A DNA stretch of 64,000 nucleotides from Streptomyces sp. NBC_00358 (GCF_036099295.1 NZ_CP107976.1:1-64000), one strand, 5' to 3'; positions 34,506 through 44,786 are shown, numbered from the stretch's first letter. Numbers and translations: made by a program. The notes: a model not told the origin generated them from the sequence alone.

Positions 34506-35871
34506 TTATCGGGTCTTGGCCTGTTGACCTGGGTGTATCCGCCAGGCTTGGTGGATCGGGTGGTGGCGGCATTCGGTCGTGCCGAGCAACGTCAGCGGCT
34601 GCTTCCCGCGCGGTTGGTGGTGTATTTCGTGCTGGCGTTGGCCCTCTTCTCGCCTGCCCCGTATCTGGAAGTGATGCGCCACCTCGTCGAGGGCTTGCGG
34701 GGGTTGGGGCTGCTGGGCAACTGGCGTGTTCCGGCGAAGTCCTCCCTGTTCAGGGCCCGGCAACGGCTGGGCTCCGAACCCTTGCGGGTGCTGTTCGCCA
34801 CGACCGCGAAGCCGATGGCGACCGAGGCCACGCCCGGCGCGTTCTGTCGTGGCCTGCGGCTGCTGGCCGTCGACGGCACCTGCTGGGACGTCGCGGACAG
34901 CGAAGCCAACGCGACCGCGTTCGGGCGGCCGGGCAGTGGCCGCGGGTCGGGCAGGAGCGCATTTCCGCAGGTGCGGATGGCGGCGTTGGTGGAGATCGGC
35001 AGTCATGCGGTGCTGGACGCGGAACTGGCCGGCTGCCGCACCGGGGAAGTCACCCTGGTGGCTCGTCTGCCGCGTTCGACTGGCCCGGGCCAACTCGTCC
35101 TGGCCGAACGCGAGTTCCTCGGCGTCCCGTTGTGGCGGGCGTTCACCGCCACCGGCGCCGATCTGCTGTGGCGGGTGCCCGCCAACCGCGTCCTGTCCGT
35201 GATCAAAAAGTTCCACGACGGGTCCTGGCTCTCACACATCAGAGCAAGCAGCGGTCCGGCCCGCAAGGAGCCGGTCGTGGTCCGTGTCCTGGCCTACCGG
35301 CTCAAGGACCGGTCCGGTCAGGGTGAGAGCGACGGCTATCGCCTGGTCACCACCCTGCTGGACGCCCGCCGGTATCCGGCCCGGCAACTGGCCACGCTCT
35401 ACCGCGAACGCTGGGAGATCGAGTCCGTCTTCGCCGAGATCAAAACCCATCAGCGCGGTCCACGCGTCGTGCTCAGCAGCAAAACACCCGACGGCGTCCG
35501 CCAGCAGATCTGGGCACACCTGCTGGTCCACCGCGCGCTGCGGGAACTCATGCTGAGAACGGCCGCCACCCGCGGCCTGGACCCCCGACCGGGTCTCCTT
35601 CACCGAAACCCTGCGCTCCGCCCGGCGCAGCGTGACCGTCACGCCGGGCAGTTTTTCCCCCTGACCTCCTGGTCAGGGCACTGGTGATGCTGGAGCAGGA
35701 CCTCCTGGAACGGCTCCTGCCCGTCAGACGCCTGCGCAGCCAGCCCGCGTCGTGAAACGCAACATGTCCAACTACCACCTCAAACGACCTGAACACCGTG
35801 CCTGGCCACAGCCGACCCGCACCGAACCTCAAGCCGTCCTCATCACAAGACCCCAACCCGCAAGCCCGTAA
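34496..35871 (+). pseudogene. Decayed IS4-family transposase
   Basis: From GTG 34496 it reads LVDRVVAAFGRAEQRQRLLP, VVYFVLALALFSPAPYLEVM, LLAVDGTCWDVADSEAN and YRERWEIESVFAEIKTHQRG, a clear IS4-type DDE transposase. Near 35582 an extra C in a run of Cs shifts the frame. The family's C-terminus continues in pieces in the other frames (LVRALVMLEQDLLERLLPVR, then MSNYHLKRPEHRAWPQPTRT) to a stop at 35871. At least three frameshifts are needed, so it is inactive. Clear terminal repeats were not found. Confidence 0.85.
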
Positions 35872-35891
35872 CGCAACGGCATTGGGCCTAG

Positions 35892-37474
35892 TACTCCAGC
35901 AGGATTTCGCTGTCTGACCTGGTCTTTCGCCGGGTGGCGGGAGTGTAGCGGGACTTCGGTCGTGCGGGGGCGGTCTCACGGAGACCGCCCCTCGATCATG
36001 TGACAACGCTGCAGGTAGTGACAGCGGCGGGGCAGCCTCCGAGGGTGATCACCGAGTATGCCGCCGCGCAGTGGGACCTCGAACTGGACGATCTCTTCCT
36101 GACTATCGGGCACCGCTTCGGCCGAGTCGAGCTTCGTCGCCGCATGCGCGACTACGTACGTGGGCTGCTCGCCCCGGTGGCCCGCAAGAACAGCTGGCAG
36201 TTGGCCGAGCAGGCTGGCCACCGCACGCCCGACGGCCTGCAGCACCTCCTCGCCGGAGCGAAGTGGGAGCCCGATGACATTCGCGACGACCTGCAGGAAT
36301 ACGTCGCCGACAAGCTCGGCGAGAACGACGGCGTGCTGATCATCGACGACACCGGGTTCATCAAGAAGGGCAGTACCTCCGCCGGGGTCCAGCGCCAGTA
36401 CTCCGGAACCGCCGGCCGCACCGAGAACTGTCAGATCGGCGTCTTCGGCGCCTACGCCTCGGCCCGTGGCCGGGCTCTGGTCGACCGTGAGCTCTACCTC
36501 CCGAAGTCGTGGACCGAGGACCGGGAACGCTGCCGCACCGCAAGGGTCCCCGACGAGCGGGAGTTCGCCACCAAGGGCGAACTGGCCCGGCATATGGTGC
36601 TGCGGGCCCTCGCCTCACCGCTGCCCATCGCGTGGGTCACCGCGGATTCCGCCTACGGTCAGGACAACCGATTCCGTCGGCTGCTGGAACAGTCGGGTGT
36701 CGGCTACGTGCTGGCTGTGCCCAAGTCGCAGTTCAGCGTGGGCTGTTCACGGATCGAGGGTCTGTTCGCGCAGGCCCCGGACGAGGCGTGGGAGAAGATC
36801 TCATGCGGCAACGGCGCGAAGGGGCCCCGCGTCTACCACTGGGCAGCAGTACGGCTGCCGGCCGTCGCCGAGTTCGACTATCAGGGCGAGGTCCCCCATC
36901 GAATGCGATGGGCACTGGCCCGGCGCAGCATCAGCAAGCCCGACGAGATCGCCTACTACCTCGCCTACGCACCGCTTCAGGTCACCGTCCAGGAGCTGGT
37001 GCGGGTCGCCGGCACACGCTGGGCGATCGAGGAGTGCTTCCAGGCCGCGAAGAACGAATGTGGCCTGGACCAGTACGAAGTCCGCCGCTACGTGGGCTGG
37101 TATCGGCACATCACTTTGGCCATGCTGGCGCACGCCTTCCTGTCCGCCACGGCATACCAGCCCTGGGAAAAGGGGGCGGAACAGGTGAGACAACCGGGGC
37201 CGTCGGGCTCACAGTGGCGGAGGTTCGGCGACTCCTGGCAGCTTGTCGTGCCCGACCCCCGCACCTGAGCGGACACCGCGGACGACACCACGCGCTGAGC
37301 TGGTCGAACTGGCGCCGCCGACGCCAAGCAGTCGCCCGCCGCTGTCACTACCTGCGGCGTTGTCGCACGATCGAGGGGCGGTCTCCGTGAGACCGCCCCC
37401 GCACGACCGAAGTCCCGCTACACTCCCGCCACCCGGCGAAAGACCAGGTCAGACAGCGAAATCCTGCTGGAGTA
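35892..37474 (+). mobile_element. IS701-family element with very long terminal repeats
   Basis: 1583 bp. The first 106 bases (35892-35997) are a perfect inverted copy of the last 106, and the match goes on to about 142 bases with three mismatches. Each end also contains its own palindrome (GGGCGGTCTC...GAGACCGCCC). CTAG flanks both tips (35888-35891 and 37475-37478), the 4-base target duplication expected of IS701. The element looks intact. Confidence 0.9.
36000..37268 (+). CDS. IS701 family transposase
   Basis: 422 residues from GTG 36000 (later starts possible). Contains GVLIIDDTGFIKKGSTSAGV, QRQYSGTAGRTENCQIGVF, WVTADSAYGQDNRFRRLLEQ and WAIEECFQAAKNECGLDQYE, the D, D and E blocks of IS701/DDE_5 transposases. 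No frameshift. Its start lies within the long left terminal repeat. Confidence 0.95.
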   Translation: MTTLQVVTAAGQPPRVITEYAAAQWDLELDDLFLTIGHRFGRVELRRRMRDYVRGLLAPVARKNSWQLAEQAGHRTPDGLQHLLAGAKWEPDDIRDDLQEYVADKLGENDGVLIIDDTGFIKKGSTSAGVQRQYSGTAGRTENCQIGVFGAYASARGRALVDRELYLPKSWTEDRERCRTARVPDEREFATKGELARHMVLRALASPLPIAWVTADSAYGQDNRFRRLLEQSGVGYVLAVPKSQFSVGCSRIEGLFAQAPDEAWEKISCGNGAKGPRVYHWAAVRLPAVAEFDYQGEVPHRMRWALARRSISKPDEIAYYLAYAPLQVTVQELVRVAGTRWAIEECFQAAKNECGLDQYEVRRYVGWYRHITLAMLAHAFLSATAYQPWEKGAEQVRQPGPSGSQWRRFGDSWQLVVPDPRT

Positions 37475-37520
37475 CTAGGGCCCCCGGTCCCGAGGCCGGG
37501 GAGTGACGCGCGCGGGGTCG

Positions 37521-37708
37521 TCGGTCGCCACTGGTACAGCCCAACTCCTCAAGGAATTCGGTGAGGAGGCTGTCGCCGGCAGAGCGTCGCTATCATCGGC
37601 ACCTTCGACGGCCGCATCCTGGCCGGAGAAGTCAATCCCAGTCCCGATGACTTCAATGCAGAGCAGATCGTCCACGAAGCTCTCAGATACCATCCGATCG
37701 CGCTGTGA
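37521..37708 (+). pseudogene. Short gene tail next to IS701
   Basis: VAIIGTFDGRILAGEVNPSP then DDFNAEQIVHEALRYHPIAL ends at TGA 37708 and looks coding. An upstream piece (TAQLLKEFGEEAVAGR) is in another frame, so about 60 residues of a broken gene remain. Not identified. Confidence 0.4.
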
Positions 37709-37815
37709 CCTGCAAGCTCCGTCGCCAGCGGCCACCCCGCTGTTCGGCGCGGGCGCGGGTTGCTGGCGAAGCCACGCCGACCCTGCTGCCCGGGGCGGCA
37801 CGCGCGACGGGTGCC

Positions 37816-38826
37816 TCAGCGCTGGAAGACCGCTGTCGCCACAGGCACCGCCAGCAGCAGGCTGAGCCCGATCAGGGGCAGCCGGTCCAACCACAGGACG
37901 GCGGCGAACTCACGCAGGGTCGCGGAGAGCCAGTACGCGGGAGAGGTCGGCGCCCCCACGACGTGGACAAGGACGCCGGCGCGACGGGCCAGCAGGGCCG
38001 TGCGGTAGACGTGGAAGCCGCTGGTGACCACCGTGGCACGGTGCCCGGAAGCGGTGCGGTCCATGAGAGCCGCGCTGAAGCGGAGGTTCTGCCCGGTGTT
38101 CACGGAGCGGTCCTCCCGCACGATCCGGTCGGCAGCCACCCCGCGTGCGCGCAGGTAGTCGGCCATGGCGTCCGCCTCGGAACGCACCTCGTCGTCGCCC
38201 CGGCCGCCCGAGACGACGAACACCACACCGTCTGCGTCCGGTGCGCCGGCGTCGTCGACCGCGAGGGCCCGCTCCAGCCTGCGGCGCAGCAGCGGACCGG
38301 GCCGGTCGCCCTTGAGCCCGGCGCCCAGGACGACGACATGGGTGGTCTCCGGCGGCGGGGTGCTGCGGCCCCGGACGAACACGTAGACGGTGAAGGCGAG
38401 GAAGAGCAGGCTGAGGTATCCGGCGGCCGCGTTCACCGCCACCATGAGGGCACCCGCCACCTCGCCCCCGGCAGTCCGGACGACCGCGTCGAGGCCGAGC
38501 ACCGCCAGCAGGGCGCAGCCGGCGGCGCCGGCGGCCAGCAGGGACGCCTGCGGTCCGTAGCGCCGGACCAGGACGATGCTGTCGACCAGCAGGAGCAGGC
38601 CCAGCGCGAGGGTCACGAGCAGGGCGGCGACGGCGAGCACCGTCACGACGGTGGGGTGAGTCTCCGCACTGCGGGCGGCCTCACCGAGCCCGGCCGACGT
38701 CACCGCGAGGCAGAACAGGACAGCGGTGGAGAACCGGTGCGGCGCCAGCACGGCATGGACGACCCCGCCCACGGCGAACACCGCCGCGGCAACGTACTCC
38801 GGGTACTCCGGCACGTCCCCCACCAC
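37816..38826 (-). CDS. YdcF-like (DUF218) membrane protein
   Basis: 336 residues. Five or six hydrophobic helices occupy the first 150 residues (VLAVAALLVTLALGLLLLVD, YLSLLFLAFTVYVFV). The DUF218 domain follows (THVVVLGAGLKGDRPGPLLR, VFVVSGGRGDDEVRSEADAM, NTGQNLRFSAAL, TSGFHVYRTALLARRAG). This is the SanA/YdcF/ElyC fold, linked in other bacteria to envelope integrity. A last C-terminal helix follows. It stands alone; the start is a GTG at 38826. Confidence 0.9.
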   Translation of the reverse strand: MVGDVPEYPEYVAAAVFAVGGVVHAVLAPHRFSTAVLFCLAVTSAGLGEAARSAETHPTVVTVLAVAALLVTLALGLLLLVDSIVLVRRYGPQASLLAAGAAGCALLAVLGLDAVVRTAGGEVAGALMVAVNAAAGYLSLLFLAFTVYVFVRGRSTPPPETTHVVVLGAGLKGDRPGPLLRRRLERALAVDDAGAPDADGVVFVVSGGRGDDEVRSEADAMADYLRARGVAADRIVREDRSVNTGQNLRFSAALMDRTASGHRATVVTSGFHVYRTALLARRAGVLVHVVGAPTSPAYWLSATLREFAAVLWLDRLPLIGLSLLLAVPVATAVFQR

Positions 38827-40656
38827 TCCGCTCTCCCGCCCGTCGCCGCCTGCACATTCCCGGACCCGCGCAGCGCTGCGGGGCCCGGTGCAGACGGCCG
38901 CCGGACATCCTCGCAGACCCGTCCGGGCGCCCCATACGCAGGCGGGCGACGACGCGATCAGCCGGGACCGGCTTTATCTATGAGAACGGGTTCTGGCTCA
39001 GCTTCTGTGACGCGGCCACTCTGAGTGACATCCGAGCCCCTTCGAGCCGTACGTGAAGTCGCCCGAAAATGCTCCCTGAGCAATGCGGTCGGGCTGACAG
39101 TTCGGGGCCGTGGAAGAGGTTGCGCTCCCGCTGAAGGAGTTGTTGTTCCCGTCGATCGCGGACGTCGCGGTGCTGTCGGTGGAAGTCAACATCGAGATAG
39201 TGCGCGTTGATGCGCAATGCGTCGCGGACGGCGCCGTGTGCCCGGTCTGTGGGGTCTGGTCGAACCGGATTCATGGTTCCTACCTACGGTTTCCCGCTGA
39301 TGTGCCGAGCGGTGGCCGAAGCGTTGTTCTCCAACTGAGGGTCCGTCGGTTCGCCTGCGGGAACCCGGGCTGCGCTCGCCGTACTTTCGTCGAGCAGATA
39401 CCCGGCCTGACACGCCGACACGGTCAGCGGACCGAGAGGCTGCGATCCACCCTGGCTGCGGTCGGTCTGGCCCTCGCGGGCCGGGCTGGGTCTCGCATCG
39501 CCCGCGTTCTCGGGGTGTCGGTCAGCCGCAGTACCGTGCTCCGGCTGGTCGACGCTCTTCCCGACCCCACGGTGGCCGCACCGCGTGTGGTCGGTGTCGA
39601 CGAGTACGCCACCCGCAAGGGCCGACACTACGGAACCGTCCTCGTCGACATCGAAACGCGCCGCCCCATCGACCTGCTGCCGGACCGGGAGGCATCCAGC
39701 CTCGCGGCTTGGCTCGCCGAACGGCCAGGCATTGAGGTCATCTGCCGGGACCGGGCACCGTTCTTCGCCGAAGGCGCCGGTGCCGGCGCGCCGCAGGCCG
39801 TCCAGGTCGCGGACCGGTGGCACCTGTGGCACAACCTGAGCGAAGCTGCCGAACGGGCCGTTGCCCAGCACCGCAAATGCCTTCGCCCCCTTGTCCCGGC
39901 TGCCCATGGACCCGAGTCGGAGCCCGCCCCGGAAGGAGAACCGCCTGGTTCACCCTGGCCGACCGGACACCGGTTCGCTGACCGCACCCGGACCCGGCAC
40001 GCTGCCGTCCACGCGCTGCTGGAGGCCGGGCACAGCCGCCGCTCGATCCAGCGTCAACTCGGCATGACCTGGCGGACCGTCAAGCAGCTCGCTGACGCTT
40101 CGGCCCCGGAGGAACTGTTCACCGGCCAGTGGCAGAACCGGCCCTCGGTCCTCGATGACTACAAGCCCTACCTGGACGGCCGGTGGAACGAGGGATTCAC
40201 CAACGCCTGGAAGCTGTGGGAGGAGATCGTGCCGCTCGGCTACAAGGGCAGCTACCAGCGCGTCCGTGCTTACCTGCACAAGAAGCGGACCTCGCCGCGG
40301 CCGGTGACCGCCCGGCCACCGTCGCCCCGGACGGTCTCCAAATGGATCCTGAGCCGCCCGGAGACCCTCACCGAGACCGAACAGCGCCAGCTCAAGATTG
40401 TCTGCATGCACTGTCCCGAGCTCGATGCCCTCACCCGGCATGTCCGCTCCTTCGCGGTCATGCTCACCCAGCGCCAAGGCGAACACCTGCCAGCCTGGCT
40501 CGACGCCGTCCGGGAGGACGACCTGCCCAGCCTCCACACTCTTGCCGCCGGCATCGACCGCGATCTCGACGCCGTCACCGCCGGACTCACTCTGCCCTGG
40601 AACTCGGGCGCGGTGGAAGGGCATGTCAATCGGATCATTCTGTGGAATCAGCGATG

Positions 40657-41139
40657 TCAAGCCGTGTGCTTGTGCATCACGTCGAGGTAGTGCCGATCGC
40701 GGTGTGGAACATGGTGGTCCCGGCCGGGCAGGCTGAAGACAGCGCAGACCTCGGCGGGCTGGGTGGGGATGCTCGACTGCTCGCCGAAGGTGAGGACGGG
40801 GTTGACCTCGTTGTGGCAGCCTGCGGTGTCGAGGGCCGTGATCAGTTCCTCACGGAGCACAGTGGCCTCGAACGACTCGGAATCAGGCAGGACGAGCGGC
40901 GGGAGACTCGCCGTTGATCCGGGCCAGAGGTCGATCCAGATGCCGCTGACAGCCCTCTGGGTGACGACCAGTCGAAGGCCTCCCCATGCATAGGGATAGC
41001 CATCGATGTCGGGGCCCTTCATGAGGAGGGCGGGGTGGGGGCGCCCGCGACCGAGGAGATCCTCGGCCTCGGTCAGGGGCATTCCGCAGTGAAGCGGCCC
41101 GATCCTGCCAGTTCGAGCGAAGTCGACGAGCACGTTCAT
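40657..41139 (-). CDS. Passenger gene of the Tn554-like element, hypothetical
   Basis: 160 residues from ATG 41139; a GTG nearer the tnpB end (41148) is possible. It reads MNVLVDFARTGRIGPLHCGM, LLGRGRPHPALLMKGPDIDG, YAWGGLRLVVTQRAVSGIWI and VCAVFSLPGRDHHVPHRDRH. The pattern is like small Streptomyces proteins related to polymorphic-toxin immunity families, but I cannot name it firmly. It ends 20 bases inside the element boundary. Confidence 0.65.
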   Translation of the reverse strand: MNVLVDFARTGRIGPLHCGMPLTEAEDLLGRGRPHPALLMKGPDIDGYPYAWGGLRLVVTQRAVSGIWIDLWPGSTASLPPLVLPDSESFEATVLREELITALDTAGCHNEVNPVLTFGEQSSIPTQPAEVCAVFSLPGRDHHVPHRDRHYLDVMHKHTA

Positions 41140-41192
41140 CAAGGTCACGGCAGTGACTGTGACACTCTTCCGCGCCTGTGCGCACTCCGATA

Positions 41193-43532
41193 TCAGCGCG
41201 ATGCGCAACCCGTCCCGCCCTGTCGGACGTCGACAAGCGGCAGGAGGCGGGTTGTCGCTGGCACGTCCAGTTCGCGTGGTGTCGGGCCGGCCGGAGTGGG
41301 TGTGTCGGCGAGGCGGTCAAGTAGCCGGTCTAGGGCCGCCTGGCCGTCCTCGATGGCTGCCTGCTCGTCGTCGGTCAGCGGGATGGACACGGCCGTCTTC
41401 TGCAAGTTTCCTTTGGCTTCCAGCAGTTGGGATCGCGTGGATTCCTTTGGGGTGTAGAAGTCGCAGCGTGCGCAGGCCATGCGGTGCTGGCACTGTTCGA
41501 AGAAGGTGTAGCTGCAGTAGCCGTGCCCGAGGTCGTAGTGCTGCCAGGGCTCACCGCCAGCGGCGGCACCGGAGGCGACCGCGTCCCGGTCGACCAGGAC
41601 CTCGATCGTGCGGACGTTCCGCTCGAAGTAGCCCGCCTCGGAGTATGCCTTGGACAGGGTGTTCGGGGTGATCTTCGCGTAGTACTGGGTGGATTGCGGT
41701 GATCGGTGTCCGAGCCAGGCTTGCAGTTCGAACAGCGTCATCGGTTCCTTGGCGTTGTAGAGCTGGCTGGCGATGGTGGACCGGGCCCGGTGGCTGGTGA
41801 TGTTCCCGCGGACGTCGGCGTCCGGGACTCCGGCCTTGCGGCAGAGCATCGGGATGACCGTGTTGTTGATGTAGTGCGTGGAGACGCGGCGGGCCCGGAT
41901 GGCGAACAGCAGGTCGACGCGCTCGCCGGTGCGGCGGTCAGTGAACTTCGGTTGATCCGGGCGGACGGCCTGCCAGGCATCGACGGCCTGGCCGAGGATC
42001 GGGTCGACCGGCTTGCTGAAGGCGGTGCCGGTCTTGTGGGGCGGGACGTCGAGGAGACAGACGGTGTCGCGGGCTAGGACCTGCTGCGAGTCACCGGTGA
42101 TGGGGGTGCCGTCGTGCTGCCAACGGATGCAGCCCACCCTCAATCGGGCTATCTCGTTGCTGCGTTGACCGGAGAACAGCCAGGTCAGTGTGACTGCGCG
42201 GACCAGTTCGAAGGGGTAGAACTGCCCGGCCTGGGACTGCGGGAGATCAGCGGCTTCCAGGTTCAAACCCGCCCACAGAAGCTTCGCCCAGACCTCATCG
42301 GCGATCACCCGCGGGTCAGGGCCGAGGAGGGCTGTGATGCTGCGAGGGATCGCCAACGAGCGCAGTGGGTCGAAGCTGCGGGGCAGCCACTCCCATTCCT
42401 GGCAGTCCCTGAAGAACGTTCGCAGCGCGGTGATCTGCCCGGCCTTGGTCGCCGCTTCGAGCGGCTTGCCGAGACGGTCCCCCAGGCCAGCCGTCCGCTG
42501 AACGTAGTCACCGACCCTCATCCGGTCCACTGCGGCGATCCAGGTCGCGCAGGTCTGCCGCGTCCAGTCCGTCGGGTCAGCAACGTCGGGCTTTTCCGCG
42601 GCTATCCACCGGCCCACCCTGAGGAGGGCGGAACGCATGGCGCCACGGACGCCCGGGGTGAGCGTAGAGGTGGCGTACCAGCGATCGACCCATTGCTCCC
42701 ACGTCTTCGCGCCGCCGGTCGCCCGTACCGACTGGCGGCCAGTGATGGGCTGCGGAGGATCACAGAACCCGAGTTCGGCAACCGCTCGCTGCGTGGCGTG
42801 CAGCGTGTAGCGCTGTGAGCCGGCCAGCATCTTCTCGCGCCGGACCCGGTCGAACAGCGAGGTGTCGAGATCCTCCAGATGCGGGCTCCGGTTGAGGAGA
42901 AGCAGCTGGCAGACGACCATCGGCAGCAGCGTGTCGTCGTCCCGCCCCAGTTGATAGCCCCAGGACGCGAGGACCGCGCGGATGCGGGCGATCTCGCTGC
43001 TCACCAGGCCGCGTCCGAAGATCCGCCAGGACAGGGTGAGTCGCTGGAAGCTGCCGAGTCGGTGGAATTCGTTGAAGGAGCCCAACAGGTAGGCGTGCGC
43101 GGCAAGATAGGGGCGGACCTCGTCGTTGACCCAGCCCGGGGCGTGCTGGTGGAACTCGGTCTGGTTGCGGCCGAGCAGATGGATCCACTCCTGCGAGGTC
43201 CATCCCCAAAAGGTTCGGCCGGTCTCCGCGCAACGTGTCAGCAGCACAGCGATCACGTCGAGCATGGCGCGCCGACGGTGTGGGGTGGGTGGCGAGTCCA
43301 GAGCGGCGTTGACCGCCTCCAGCGGGACCAGCAGACGGCGGATCACTCGCCAGCTGGCAGCAGACGGGTCGTGGTCCTTGAGCCGGCGCAGATTCCGCAC
43401 CCCGAGTTCGCTCACTGCCAGTACCTCGGCGGGCCGGATCTCGACAGCAGTGTCGTAGTGGTTTGGGATGATCGGCCAGGACCAGCGTTCGGGGCCGTTC
43501 TCCTCAGGCAGGGCCAGCCGGGATGTACTCAC
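41193..43532 (-). CDS. TnpB-like large tyrosine recombinase
   Basis: 779 residues from GTG 43532, overlapping the tnpA stop by GTGA. The catalytic residues of a tyrosine recombinase are present: Arg (SGQRSNEIARLRVGC), Lys (PPHKTG), HxxR (SHRARSTIASQLY), GH (WLGHRSPQSTQYYAKI) and the Tyr pair just after. The C-terminal CSYTFFEQCQHRMACARCDF is the cysteine cluster seen in Tn554-type TnpB-like recombinases. The N-terminal 400 residues are helical and unassigned. Confidence 0.85.
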   Translation of the reverse strand: MSTSRLALPEENGPERWSWPIIPNHYDTAVEIRPAEVLAVSELGVRNLRRLKDHDPSAASWRVIRRLLVPLEAVNAALDSPPTPHRRRAMLDVIAVLLTRCAETGRTFWGWTSQEWIHLLGRNQTEFHQHAPGWVNDEVRPYLAAHAYLLGSFNEFHRLGSFQRLTLSWRIFGRGLVSSEIARIRAVLASWGYQLGRDDDTLLPMVVCQLLLLNRSPHLEDLDTSLFDRVRREKMLAGSQRYTLHATQRAVAELGFCDPPQPITGRQSVRATGGAKTWEQWVDRWYATSTLTPGVRGAMRSALLRVGRWIAAEKPDVADPTDWTRQTCATWIAAVDRMRVGDYVQRTAGLGDRLGKPLEAATKAGQITALRTFFRDCQEWEWLPRSFDPLRSLAIPRSITALLGPDPRVIADEVWAKLLWAGLNLEAADLPQSQAGQFYPFELVRAVTLTWLFSGQRSNEIARLRVGCIRWQHDGTPITGDSQQVLARDTVCLLDVPPHKTGTAFSKPVDPILGQAVDAWQAVRPDQPKFTDRRTGERVDLLFAIRARRVSTHYINNTVIPMLCRKAGVPDADVRGNITSHRARSTIASQLYNAKEPMTLFELQAWLGHRSPQSTQYYAKITPNTLSKAYSEAGYFERNVRTIEVLVDRDAVASGAAAGGEPWQHYDLGHGYCSYTFFEQCQHRMACARCDFYTPKESTRSQLLEAKGNLQKTAVSIPLTDDEQAAIEDGQAALDRLLDRLADTPTPAGPTPRELDVPATTRLLPLVDVRQGGTGCASR

Positions 43533-44611
43533 CGTGCCACCTCCGGCAACGTGCCGTTCGAGGAGGCGAGCGCCTCTATTCGCCACGCGTGGATGTGCTC
43601 CATGCCGCGGGCGAGCTTATCGGCCAGGTCCCGGCCGGACAGGTGGATGTACTGAAGCGTGGAGTCGGTGTGACGGTGGCCGGCGAAGGATGCGATCGCG
43701 TGCAATTCCCAGCCCATCCGGGCCAGATCGGTCAGACACAGGTGCCGGGTGGTGTGCGTGGAGAACTGCGGGACGTCGGCCGTCACGGCGATCCGCCGTA
43801 TCACCTTCGACCACGTCCACAGGCTCAGCGGTTGGCCGTAGTTGCGCCGTGATTCGGAGAGGAACAGCGGGCCTCTCGCCCGGCTGACCGTGGCCCGGTG
43901 GGCAAGGTAGGCCGACATCAGCACGCCGGTCGACGCCGAGTACGGCACCACCCGTTCCAGTCGGTTCTTCGTCGTCTCCGCGCGTACCCGCAACGTACGG
44001 TGAGCCGGATCCAGGTCATCGGTCCGCAGCGAGCACAGCTCTTCGCGCCGCAGCGCGGCATCGTAGGCCAAAGCCAGCATCACCCGGTTGCGGACCGGCT
44101 CCCCCCGCGCGACCTCCAAGATTCCCAACCACTGCTGTTCGCTGGGGATCCACGGCAGCTTCGTCAGCCGCGGCACCAGGCCACGCTGGTGCCCACCCCA
44201 ACGACGGCCCGGCGTATAACGGCCCCGACCCACCGGATTGGACTCCCGCAGTCCCTCTTCCATCAGGAAGTCGTAGAACAACCGCACCGGCACCAGCCGC
44301 TGCTGGATCGTGGCGTTCGCCAGACCCGACCCCGAATCGATCGAGACCACGTTCACGCCCCGACGGCTCGGCCGCGCAGTCAACTCCCTTACATAAAGGG
44401 CAATATGAGCCCGACTGGCAGCGAGTGGGTCGACCCCCTCTCGTTCGCACACCACCAGGTACTCGGCCAGCCCGCGGGCGTAGGCATCGATCGTCCGAGG
44501 CGCACGGCCAAGATCGCACCACACTTGCAGCCAGCCCGCTGCCCTCTCGTGGCGCCCCAGCACCGGCCACTTCTCCGTCACTCCCACAGCGGCGCTCAAG
44601 CCGTCTCCCAA
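43529..44611 (-). CDS. TnpA-like tyrosine recombinase
   Basis: 360 residues, the length of Tn554 TnpA. SAM-like N-terminal domain (APRTIDAYARGLAEYLVVCE). Catalytic Arg (ALRREELCSLR), Lys (TTKNRLERVV), HxxR (THTTRHLCLTDLARMG), GH (FAGHRHTDSTLQYIHL) with Tyr two residues before IHL. It is the first gene of the element and lies close to its right end, probably promoted from there. Confidence 0.9.
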   Translation of the reverse strand: MGDGLSAAVGVTEKWPVLGRHERAAGWLQVWCDLGRAPRTIDAYARGLAEYLVVCEREGVDPLAASRAHIALYVRELTARPSRRGVNVVSIDSGSGLANATIQQRLVPVRLFYDFLMEEGLRESNPVGRGRYTPGRRWGGHQRGLVPRLTKLPWIPSEQQWLGILEVARGEPVRNRVMLALAYDAALRREELCSLRTDDLDPAHRTLRVRAETTKNRLERVVPYSASTGVLMSAYLAHRATVSRARGPLFLSESRRNYGQPLSLWTWSKVIRRIAVTADVPQFSTHTTRHLCLTDLARMGWELHAIASFAGHRHTDSTLQYIHLSGRDLADKLARGMEHIHAWRIEALASSNGTLPEVAR

Positions 44612-44786
44612 GTTCGTGGCTACACCAGGGAGACATGATCACCCCGGCAGATTCCACGTAACTTTTAAAATGCTCAAGCGCCAGATGTTCGGTCGAGTCG
44701 GCTTCGCGCTCCTACGCAAGCGAGTCATGCTCGCCTGATGCTGTCCACCAATGGGTCGTCAGATTAAGGCTGCTGACCTCCGCAGA

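Larger units (their letters stand above)
40637..44666 (-). mobile_element. Tn554-like element with two tyrosine recombinases
   Basis: 4030 bp between the two halves of the ISL3 transposase. The ends share a short inverted motif: TGTGGAATC at 40641-40649 and its near complement (GATTCCACG) at 44650-44658. The cargo on the minus strand is tnpA-like, tnpB-like and one hypothetical gene, all overlapping or closely spaced. Tn554-type elements use tyrosine recombinases, insert at particular sites and make no clear target duplication, which fits. The usual small third gene (tnpC) is not present. Confidence 0.75.
39110..44738 (+). pseudogene. ISL3 transposase, interrupted gene (39110-40636 + 44667-44738)
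   Basis: The 5' part (GTG 39110 to 40636, 509 codons) holds the zinc part (CPVCGVWSNRIHG), VVGVDEYATRKGRHYGTVLV, VADRWHLWHNLSEAAERAVA and ends GAVEGHVNRI. The missing ending KMLKRQMFGRVGFALLRKRV followed by MLA and a stop is found in frame at 44667-44738. Joining the two gives a complete 532-residue transposase. The insertion point is therefore known to within a base or two. The gene is inactive as it stands. Confidence 0.9.

Noticed and set aside
37705..39024. 439-codon rightward frame opposite the YdcF-like gene
   Set aside because: Gln/Arg/His-rich low-complexity shadow of a clear membrane protein gene.
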